A stretch of 64,000 nt of DNA from Flaviramulus sp. BrNp1-15 (GTDB lineage Bacteria; Bacteroidota; Bacteroidia; Flavobacteriales; Flavobacteriaceae). Location: NCBI RefSeq assembly GCF_022259695.1, contig NZ_CP092099.1:2936001-3000000 (forward strand), read 5' to 3'. The notes under the pieces were generated by a model, which searched no databases, was not told the origin of the DNA, and saw only the letters and a program-made list of their open reading frames with translations. Position 1 is the stretch's first letter. Each line of letters begins with the position of its first letter. The translations under genes were made by a program, and so were the position numbers. This document shows, in pieces, positions 24,610-31,528 of the stretch.

Positions 24610-24670
24610 TAATATTCTGGATACTCACTATGCAAATTACATCTGACAATTAAAAAATAAAAACCAACAG

Positions 24671-26149
24671 ATGAAAAATTTAAAAACCCTAATTCTACTT
24701 TTCATTTCAATAACAACTTTAAGTTGTTTTGAAGACAATGATGACAACCTTATTACTGCTAGCGAAATAAATGATTTTGTATGGAAAGGGATGAATGTAT
24801 TTTACCTTTATAAAGATGAAATACCAAATCTTGCTAATGATAGATTTTCTAGCAATACAGAATACGCCGATTATTTAAATAGTTTTGATGACCCTTTCGA
24901 TTTATTTGAAAGTTTAATTTACGACAGACAGAATGTAGATAGATTTAGTTGGATTGTTGATGATTATATTGCATTAGAACAATTTTTTGATGGAATTTCG
25001 ACAAGTAATGGTATGGAATTCCAAATTTTTAGATTTTCTACAACTGATACTAATCGTTATGGAATAGTAACACACGTTTTACCTAATACAGATGCAGAAT
25101 TAAATGGTGTTAAACGTGGTGATATTTTTTATGGCATTGATGGAACAACACTTAACAGTAATAATGTTTCATCCTTATTAAATCAAAACAGTTACACTAT
25201 TAATTTGGGTAGTTATGACGATAATGGCACACCTGAAACATCAGATGATTCAGTAACTCCTGGTTCTGAAAGTATTACTCTATCTAAATCAGCCTATACA
25301 GAAAACCCTATTTTGATAAATAGAGTTTTAGATATTGAGAGTAATAAAATTGCATATTTAATGTATAATGGTTTTACAGGAACAGATCAATTTAACAATG
25401 AACTTAATGATGTTTTTGGCACTTTTAAAAGTGCGAATGCTACTGAATTAGTTTTAGATTTACGCTACAATCCAGGGGGATCGGTATACACAGCTATTAT
25501 ATTATCTAGTTTAATTACTGGTCAGTTTACAGGTGATGTATTTAGTACAGAGCAGTGGAATACAGAATTTCAAGAAGCATATCAAAATGAAGATCCAGAG
25601 TTGTTAATTAATAGATTTATTAATAATAATGATGGAGCTGCATTAAATAGCTTAAATCTTTCAAAGGTTTATATATTAACCACTCGTAGCAGTGCCTCTG
25701 CTAGTGAGCTTGTAATAAATTCATTAAGGCCTTATATTGATGTTGTGCAAATAGGGACTACAACTTCTGGAAAATATCAAGCATCTACTACTTTATATGA
25801 TTCATCAAATTTTAGAAGACAAGGCGCTAACCCTAGACACACTTATGCAATGCAACCTTTAATTTATAAATCTCTGAATGTAAATGGTATTACTGATTAT
25901 TTTAATGGACTTACCCCTAATATTGTTTTAGGTGAGCAAATAAATAATTTAGGTGTTTTAGGTGATGAAAGCGAACCTTTATTAGCCGAAGCTATTGCCA
26001 ATATTACAGGAACTGGTAAAGCTTCAAGAGGAAAAATAGACTACGTAGACATTACTAATGATAGTAACGATTTTATTCCATTTTCAAAAGGAATGTATGT
26101 TGACAAAGAACTTCCTGAAAATCTTATAAAAGACATTTTATTTAAATAA
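24671..26149 (+). CDS. S41 family peptidase lipoprotein
   Basis: C-terminal-processing-type serine protease, membrane-anchored by lipid (signal ending TTLSCFED, Cys near residue 19). Order: an N-terminal helical part (about 25-90), a PDZ-like region with LPNTDAELNGVKRGDIFYGIDG (about 130-165), then the catalytic core ELVLDLRYNPGGSVYTA, TRSSASASELVINSL (nucleophile Ser) and TTTSGKYQAS (catalytic Lys). 492 residues suits the flavobacterial S41 lipoproteins. The substrate is unknown. It is monocistronic, bounded by a strong terminator. Confidence 0.92.
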   Translation: MKNLKTLILLFISITTLSCFEDNDDNLITASEINDFVWKGMNVFYLYKDEIPNLANDRFSSNTEYADYLNSFDDPFDLFESLIYDRQNVDRFSWIVDDYIALEQFFDGISTSNGMEFQIFRFSTTDTNRYGIVTHVLPNTDAELNGVKRGDIFYGIDGTTLNSNNVSSLLNQNSYTINLGSYDDNGTPETSDDSVTPGSESITLSKSAYTENPILINRVLDIESNKIAYLMYNGFTGTDQFNNELNDVFGTFKSANATELVLDLRYNPGGSVYTAIILSSLITGQFTGDVFSTEQWNTEFQEAYQNEDPELLINRFINNNDGAALNSLNLSKVYILTTRSSASASELVINSLRPYIDVVQIGTTTSGKYQASTTLYDSSNFRRQGANPRHTYAMQPLIYKSLNVNGITDYFNGLTPNIVLGEQINNLGVLGDESEPLLAEAIANITGTGKASRGKIDYVDITNDSNDFIPFSKGMYVDKELPENLIKDILFK

Positions 26150-26150
26150 T

Positions 26151-26188
26151 AAAAAAACCTACAAGCTTAATTCTTGTAGGTTTTTTTT
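26151..26188. terminator. bidirectional terminator between S41 peptidase and TonB receptor
   Basis: AAAAAAACCTACAAGcttaattCTTGTAGGTTTTTTT, a nine-base stem with A and T tracts, usable by both convergent genes. Confidence 0.9.
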
Positions 26189-26205
26189 ATTTCAATAGTA
26201 ATATA

Positions 26206-28077
26206 CTACAAACTTAAATTCAAACCTAAACTTACATTTCTACCTTTTGTGGTATAACCTAAAATCTCGAAATAATCTTCATTAAATAGATTAGTTACAC
26301 TGGCAAAAAGTTTGACTTTATTGTTCACCAATTTCTGACTGAAGTATAAATCAATCAGAGAAAAAGAATCTAATTCTACATTTTGAAATGTTGAAAAATC
26401 GGTATCTGTTCTACTTCCAACAAATTGATAATTTATTGAAGCAAAAGTGTTTTCGCAAAAATTATACCCCAAACTAGAATTTGCTTTGTGTTTTGGCACA
26501 CGTAATCGCACACCATCTTTTAACTCTATAAACGTGTAATTGGCACTAACTGATAAATTCTTAATCAAATTAACTTCTGTTTCGAGTTCAAAACCTTGTA
26601 CTGTCGCATCTGTTGTTGCATTTTCATAATTAGAAGTATAAACAATCGTATTTTCTTCCTTTCTGTTAAAATATAAACCGTTAACTCTAAACCCTTTTTT
26701 GGTATTAAATTCTAATCCGCCTTCAATAGTTACATTTTCTTCTGGCTCTAAATCTGGATTTGCTCCAAAAAAACCAAATAACTGCGATAAATTAGGCGCA
26801 ATAAACGATGTAGCATACGACCCAAATGCTTTAACATAACCATCATTTACATTAAAATTATAAGAAGGATTTAAACTATAAACCAAATGCGAGCCATATT
26901 CACTATGGTTATTAAAGCGCGCTCCTACATTTAAATTTAGTCCATAGTCTGAAACATAAACCACATTTAAATACGGATCGGTATTAGTGAAACTTTCTTC
27001 ATTTGAAAACACACTTTTGTAATCACCCAAATTAACACCAACAATGGTATAGAATTTATTGTTGAATACATATTTATTAAAAGCATCTACAACAATACTT
27101 TCGCCTTCATGCGTTGTTGAAAAATCTGAAATAGTTTCTCTGTTTATTTTAGTAAAAGCTGTATTAACCTGAATACTACCATTTGTGTAATTAAATTTTG
27201 GTGCTAATGCAAATCTTGTTTGTTCAGAAGTATATTTATCATTAGTATCTGCAAACGTATACGTTGGTGCAGGAAAACCATCAATATCTGTTTTAAACTT
27301 ATCGTAACTCGCAAAGGCTGTAATATTAAAAGCGTCACTAATTTCATAACCTAATTTTAGGTTAGTATTGTATCGTGAAAACTTATCTTTTTCAGGATTA
27401 TCTGATTTGGCAGCTGAAAGGCCATCAACAAACCTATTGCCAAAACTCGCTAAATAGGTAAACTTATTTGTGCTCCCATTAACAGAAACATTATTTGTAA
27501 AACTCGCACCGTTGTAGTTTAAATCATCTTGGGTTTGGTTGGTTCCAACAACCGTTAAAAAACTACCAGAAATGCTTTCTTTAGAAGCCTTTTTTGTTGT
27601 GATGTTTATTACAGCTGTTGCTGCTGCATTTCCATACAAGGTACTCGCTGCTCCTTTAATAATTTCAATAGATTCAACTGTGTTTAAATCTAATAAACGT
27701 AAATCAAATTCATTAGACACTAATGATGGGTCGTTTACCTGTACACCATCAATTATTATTAAAACTTGTCGTGTGTTACCACCTCTAATAAAATAACTTG
27801 GATTTTGCCCTTCCACACTTCGGCTTCCATTAATTTCAATACCGCTTTTGGTATTTATTAATTCTGAAATGGTTCTACCTTGGTTATTTGCAATTTCTTG
27901 CTTAGAAATTTTAATAACAGTTTTACCTGAATTTTCACGTTTTAATTTAAAACGAGAATCTGTTACAACAACCTCATCAAGTTGTTGCACTTTTGTTGAA
28001 TCGATTTGCTGTTGTGCAAAACCAACCATTGATAACCCTAAACAAAGGGCACCAAAAACATGTTTTTTTTTGTTCAT
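26206..28077 (-). CDS. btuB: TonB-dependent receptor, probable vitamin B12 transporter (BtuB-like)
   Basis: Outer-membrane beta-barrel for cobalamin uptake. The signal peptide (GALCLGLSMVGFAQ) precedes a TonB-box-like stretch (QQLDEVVVTDSRF), the plug domain (GRTISELINTKSGIEINGSR ... YFIRGGNTRQVLIIIDGVQVNDP ... ESIEIIKGAASTLYGNAAATAVINI) and a barrel ending in an aromatic-rich strand (YTTKGRNVSLGLNLSL). A cobalamin riboswitch lies in its leader, which makes B12 the likely ligand. 623 residues from ATG 28077 fits BtuB. An in-frame ATG at 28107 is possible but lacks a signal-like start. Confidence 0.92.
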   Translation of the reverse strand: MNKKKHVFGALCLGLSMVGFAQQQIDSTKVQQLDEVVVTDSRFKLKRENSGKTVIKISKQEIANNQGRTISELINTKSGIEINGSRSVEGQNPSYFIRGGNTRQVLIIIDGVQVNDPSLVSNEFDLRLLDLNTVESIEIIKGAASTLYGNAAATAVINITTKKASKESISGSFLTVVGTNQTQDDLNYNGASFTNNVSVNGSTNKFTYLASFGNRFVDGLSAAKSDNPEKDKFSRYNTNLKLGYEISDAFNITAFASYDKFKTDIDGFPAPTYTFADTNDKYTSEQTRFALAPKFNYTNGSIQVNTAFTKINRETISDFSTTHEGESIVVDAFNKYVFNNKFYTIVGVNLGDYKSVFSNEESFTNTDPYLNVVYVSDYGLNLNVGARFNNHSEYGSHLVYSLNPSYNFNVNDGYVKAFGSYATSFIAPNLSQLFGFFGANPDLEPEENVTIEGGLEFNTKKGFRVNGLYFNRKEENTIVYTSNYENATTDATVQGFELETEVNLIKNLSVSANYTFIELKDGVRLRVPKHKANSSLGYNFCENTFASINYQFVGSRTDTDFSTFQNVELDSFSLIDLYFSQKLVNNKVKLFASVTNLFNEDYFEILGYTTKGRNVSLGLNLSL

Positions 28078-28161
28078 TTTTAATGAATAATTAATCGAGA
28101 ATCGCATGGACTATCATACGCAAACTTTTATCCCGAAAGTTTAACTTAATTGTTTTGAAAA

Positions 28162-28332
28162 TGGCAGGTCTCCTGACTTATTTAATGTTATTGAACCTTC
28201 CCAGTTTTACCCAGTGGTTTAAAAGAAAAATAACATCCTCTTAATGAGGTACCGAAACAAGTTCGGCATAAACTTACAGTTGCGGGAACAGTTCTGGACT
28301 TGATAAATATTAAATCTCACCAGATTCCCTTT
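28162..28332 (-). ncRNA. cobalamin (adenosylcobalamin) riboswitch
   Basis: On the minus strand, conserved elements appear in order: GGGAATCTGGTGAGA near 28329, AGAACTGTTCCCGCAACTG, a TGCCG-containing arm, CCACTGGG with TGGGAAGG, and the B12 box AAGTCAGGAGACCTGCC at 28163-28179. It sits about 85 bases before the BtuB start. No T-tract terminator follows, so control is more likely at translation than by attenuation, which is an inference. It should repress the receptor when B12 is plentiful. Confidence 0.95.
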
Positions 28333-28413
28333 TAATCAATTCAGTTAAAAAACCGAATCAAACCAAAATTCTATGTAAAAATAAACTGTTTTTAAAACGA
28401 AAACTAATGAAAT

Positions 28414-28521
28414 TTACTTTTTCTTAGTCATTTTATAAAGTAAATAAATGAAGCCAATTAAAAAATGAAGAATTATAATTCCTGCTACTATATAAAGTGT
28501 TGTATTTGAAGCATCTCGCAT
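28414..28521 (-). CDS. 35-residue single-helix membrane peptide
   Basis: ATG 28521 to TAA 28414 encodes MRDASNTTLYIVAGIIILH (start) followed by FLIGFIYLLYKMTKKK: one membrane helix with a basic C-terminus, a topology typical of real small membrane proteins. A -7 box, TAAATTTG, lies about 22 bases upstream of the ATG on the same strand. It is encoded just upstream of the B12 riboswitch and has the same direction as btuB. The family is unknown. Gene status rests on topology, promoter and clean start and stop. Confidence 0.55.
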   Translation of the reverse strand: MRDASNTTLYIVAGIIILHFLIGFIYLLYKMTKKK

Positions 28522-28534
28522 AACTTAAACTTTC

Positions 28535-28542
28535 TTCAAATT
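28535..28542 (-). promoter_or_regulatory. -7 box TAAATTTG upstream of the 35-residue peptide
   Basis: TAnnTTTG match on the minus strand, 13 bases before the ATG at 28521. No clear -33 element at 19-base spacing was seen. Confidence 0.4.
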
Positions 28543-28672
28543 TATATTATCTTTTTATGAAAAAAAGTTACAAATGTTACACTTTTAGTTTTCTGTTAAA
28601 ATTTCAAACCACAATTTAGTTTTTTAATAACTCAATAAGTATTATTTTTGATGTATTAAATAAAACTCAATC

Positions 28673-29164
28673 ATGAATTCTTTAAGCAAAAAACAAATTG
28701 TTATTATTTTATTTATAGCAATTGCAGCCATATTTCGTTTGTTACCACATTTACCGAATGTAACTCCTGTTACTGCAATGGCGTTATTTTCGGGAGTTTA
28801 TTTTACAGATAAAAAATTCGCGTTTATAATTCCTATATTCGCTATGTTGATATCAGATATATTTTTAGGATTTTCAACCATATCTATCTTTGTTTATTTA
28901 GCATTTATATTAGTTGGTTTTATTGGTATTAAGTCTAAAAAAATGAGCATAACTACCGTTTTAATATCAAGCATTAGCTTTTTTATTATTACAAATTTTG
29001 GAGTTTGGTTATTAGCTTACCCTAAAACAGTAAACGGCTTACTAGAATGTTATACGCTTGCTATTCCTTTTTTTAGAAACTCTTTAATAGGCGATTTTTT
29101 CTTTGCAGCGGTAATGTATTTTAGCTTTAATTTTGTTTCTAAAAAGTATTTAAAAACAGCATAA
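28673..29164 (+). CDS. DUF6580 membrane protein (ECF transporter S-component-like)
   Basis: Hydrophobic protein of 163 residues with about five membrane helices. The N-terminal FRLLPHLPNVTPVTAMALFSGVYF and later GDFFFAAVMYFSF are typical of the DUF6580 family, which resembles the substrate-binding S components of ECF vitamin transporters. It is divergent from the B12 receptor locus, which hints at a vitamin or corrinoid role. No riboswitch or EcfA/EcfT genes adjoin it, so the substrate assignment is open. Confidence 0.82.
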   Translation: MNSLSKKQIVIILFIAIAAIFRLLPHLPNVTPVTAMALFSGVYFTDKKFAFIIPIFAMLISDIFLGFSTISIFVYLAFILVGFIGIKSKKMSITTVLISSISFFIITNFGVWLLAYPKTVNGLLECYTLAIPFFRNSLIGDFFFAAVMYFSFNFVSKKYLKTA

Positions 29165-29186
29165 TATTTAAAACATAATAATTGTT

Positions 29187-29215
29187 AAAAAAAACGCTTA
29201 AATGGCGTTTTTTTT
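29187..29215 (+). terminator. terminator after the DUF6580 gene
   Basis: AAAAAAAACGCttaaatgGCGTTTTTTTT; the G/C core is short but the T tract is strong. Confidence 0.75.
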
Positions 29216-29272
29216 ATAGGCATTAAAACTGTAAGTTTATAGTTAGTAAAATTTTATCACACGTATTTATAA

Positions 29273-30595
29273 ATGAATGATAATTTAATTCTTATAATAT
29301 CTATTCTTGTTTCTGCTGCTATTGGTGGCTATTTAGGTATGCTTTTTACAAAACTAAAAAGTAAAAGCGAAAAAAGCACCCTTGAAGAACGCCAAAACCA
29401 GATGGGTTTAACCATTGATGAACTGAAACAAACTTTAACCAAAATTGAGCTTGAACGCGAAGACATTAGAAGAGAAAAAGAACTTTTAAATTCTGAATTA
29501 ACTAGAAAAAATACTGAATACGAAAACTTACAACAGTTAAACTTAAAACGTGATAAAGAACTTGAAGAACGCCAAGAGCAATTACGTAAGGATTTTGAGC
29601 TTTTAGCTAATAAAATTTTAGAAGAGAAGTCGACAAAATTCACAGAACAGAATAAAGAAAACATAAAAAACATACTCAATCCACTACAAGAAAAGATAAA
29701 AACCTTTGAAGAAAAAGTTGATTTAACACAAAAGGAAAGCATCAGTATGCATTCGGCTTTAAAAGAGCAATTGTTAGGTTTAAAAGACCTTAACCAGCAA
29801 ATGACAAAAGAAGCTACCAACCTAACCCGTGCTTTAAAGGGTGATAGTAAAATGCAAGGTAATTGGGGCGAATTGGTTTTAGAGCGCGTGTTAGAAAAGT
29901 CTGGATTAGAAAAAGACCGCGAATATTTTGTACAACAAAGTTTTACCAGAGAAGATGGCTCTCGTGTGTTACCCGATGTGGTTTTGCATCTTCCCGATGG
30001 TAAAAAAATGATTATTGACAGTAAGGTATCTTTAACAGATTATGAGCGTTTGGTTAATGCCGAAGATGATGATAAACCTCAATTTTTAAAAGCGCATGTT
30101 AATTCCATAAGAAAACATGTTGACCAACTTTCAGAAAAAAATTATCAGGATTTATATGATATTGAATCACCCGATTTTGTGCTCATGTTCATTCCTATAG
30201 AACCTGCTTTTGCTGTGGTTGTTAATGAGGATAATTCTATTTATAATAAAGCCTTTGAGAAAAATATTGTTATTGTAACACCATCTACACTTTTAGCTAC
30301 ACTGCGTACTATAGATAGTATGTGGAACAATGAAAAGCAACAACAAAATGCCATAGAAATTGCAAGACAAGCTGGTGCTTTATACGATAAATTTGAAGGT
30401 TTAGTAAAAGATTTAACTGGTGTAGGCAAAAAAATAGATGCTGCAAAAACCGATTATTCTGCAGCAATGAATAAACTTGTAGAAGGTCGAGGAAACCTGA
30501 TTACAAGTGTTGAAAAACTTAAAAAAATGGGAGCAAAAGCTAAAAAGGCACTACCTGAAGCTATTATTAAACGAGCCCAAGAAGACGATAATTAA
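29273..30595 (+). CDS. rmuC: RmuC-family protein (DNA recombination/limiting of inverted-repeat rearrangement)
   Basis: One membrane anchor at the N-terminus (LILIISILVSAAIGGYLGML), a long coiled coil (about residues 30-165), then the nuclease-like RmuC domain with GDSKMQGNWGELVLERVLEKSGL, LPDVVLHLPDGKKMIIDSKVSL (PD-(D/E)xK-type core, Asp and Lys visible) and MFIPIEPAFAVV. In E. coli, RmuC affects recombination of short inverted repeats; the biochemical activity is not settled. 440 residues is typical. It is followed at six bases by a small membrane protein gene. Confidence 0.93.
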   Translation: MNDNLILIISILVSAAIGGYLGMLFTKLKSKSEKSTLEERQNQMGLTIDELKQTLTKIELEREDIRREKELLNSELTRKNTEYENLQQLNLKRDKELEERQEQLRKDFELLANKILEEKSTKFTEQNKENIKNILNPLQEKIKTFEEKVDLTQKESISMHSALKEQLLGLKDLNQQMTKEATNLTRALKGDSKMQGNWGELVLERVLEKSGLEKDREYFVQQSFTREDGSRVLPDVVLHLPDGKKMIIDSKVSLTDYERLVNAEDDDKPQFLKAHVNSIRKHVDQLSEKNYQDLYDIESPDFVLMFIPIEPAFAVVVNEDNSIYNKAFEKNIVIVTPSTLLATLRTIDSMWNNEKQQQNAIEIARQAGALYDKFEGLVKDLTGVGKKIDAAKTDYSAAMNKLVEGRGNLITSVEKLKKMGAKAKKALPEAIIKRAQEDDN

Positions 30596-30600
30596 ATTTT

Positions 30601-30951
30601 ATGAAAATACTTATTAAACTATTTATTGGTTTACTCCTTATTGTAGCAGGTTATTTCTGCTTTATCTACTTTGTAAATTACAGCGAAGGTGTTAGAGCTG
30701 GAAAGCTAGTTAAATTTAGTAATAAAGGCGTACTTTTTAAAACATGGGAAGGTGAAATAAGTCAAGGCGTTTCAGAATCTCAAATATTTGTTTTTTCTGT
30801 TGAAGATGATGAAAAAGAAGTCATTGAAGACCTTAACAGATTACAAGGTAAATTTGTGAAACTTCATTATTTTGAACGCTACAAAAAGATGTTCTGGTTA
30901 GGCGACACCAAATATTTTATTACAAAAGTTGAAGAAGAAAAAGACCAATAA
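30601..30951 (+). CDS. small membrane-anchored conserved protein
   Basis: 116 residues with an N-terminal membrane helix (LIKLFIGLLLIVAGYFCFIYF) and a compact C-terminal domain (SEGVRAGKLVKFSNKGVLFKTWEGEISQG). From memory, similar flavobacterial proteins are sometimes labelled 6-phosphogluconate dehydrogenase; nothing here (no Rossmann fold, too short) supports that. It lies between rmuC (5-base gap) and the thioesterase gene (9-base gap), probably in one transcript. The function is unknown. Confidence 0.82.
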   Translation: MKILIKLFIGLLLIVAGYFCFIYFVNYSEGVRAGKLVKFSNKGVLFKTWEGEISQGVSESQIFVFSVEDDEKEVIEDLNRLQGKFVKLHYFERYKKMFWLGDTKYFITKVEEEKDQ

Positions 30952-30960
30952 ATAAAATCT

Positions 30961-31497
30961 ATGTTTAAAAACATTAAAGATTCCCACATTACCATTTCAC
31001 AACTTATGTTACCATCGCACTCTAACTTTAGCGGAAAAATTCATGGTGGATACATTTTAAATTTAATGGATCAAATAGCATTTGCTTGTGCTTCAAAACA
31101 CTCACAAAATTACTGTGTTACGGCATCTGTTAATAAAGTAGATTTTTTAAACCCTATTGATGTTGGAGAATTGGTAACACTAAAGGCTTCTGTAAATTAC
31201 ACTGGAAGAACATCAATGGTTGTTGGTGTTCGAGTAGAATCTGAAAATATTCAAACCGGAGAAAAAAAACACTGTAATTCATCATATTTTACCATGGTTG
31301 CAAAAGATGAACATGGTAAAAATGTTCCTGTTCCTGGTTTAATTTTAGACACAAAAGAAAGCGTGAGAAGATTTGCCAGAAGTATTGTAAGGCAAGAACA
31401 ATCTAAAAAACGCTCAAACCGATTTAAAGCTTCTGAATTTAAAATTGAAGAACATTTAGAGGTCATGAAAACTCAAAATGCAAAACTAGAACTATAA
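30961..31497 (+). CDS. acyl-CoA thioesterase (hotdog fold)
   Basis: Hydrolyses acyl-CoA thioesters in the cytoplasm. Single hotdog domain of the YciA/BFIT type: HSNFSGKIHGGYILNLMDQIAFACASKHS holds the active-site Asp/Asn region and the long central helix, and TASVNKVDFLNPIDVGELVTLKASVNYTGRTSM supplies the sheet. A basic C-terminal extension (about 130-178) follows. Chain-length preference is not predictable. It is the last gene of the rmuC cluster and ends at a strong terminator. Confidence 0.92.
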   Translation: MFKNIKDSHITISQLMLPSHSNFSGKIHGGYILNLMDQIAFACASKHSQNYCVTASVNKVDFLNPIDVGELVTLKASVNYTGRTSMVVGVRVESENIQTGEKKHCNSSYFTMVAKDEHGKNVPVPGLILDTKESVRRFARSIVRQEQSKKRSNRFKASEFKIEEHLEVMKTQNAKLEL

Positions 31498-31528
31498 AAA
31501 AAGCCGCTTTTAAAGCGGCTTTTTTTTA
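31496..31528. terminator. bidirectional terminator between thioesterase and carB
   Basis: AAAAAAAGCCGCtttaaaGCGGCTTTTTTTT. Its 3' arm overlaps the carB stop codon on the minus strand. Confidence 0.92.

Noticed and set aside
28673-29164. Second B12 riboswitch in front of the DUF6580 gene
   Set aside because: Checked for the B12 box and the CAACTG core on the plus strand; none present between 28522 and 28672.
30601-30951. 6-phosphogluconate dehydrogenase
   Set aside because: 116 residues with a membrane anchor and no nucleotide-binding fold; the name sometimes attached to such proteins is not supported.
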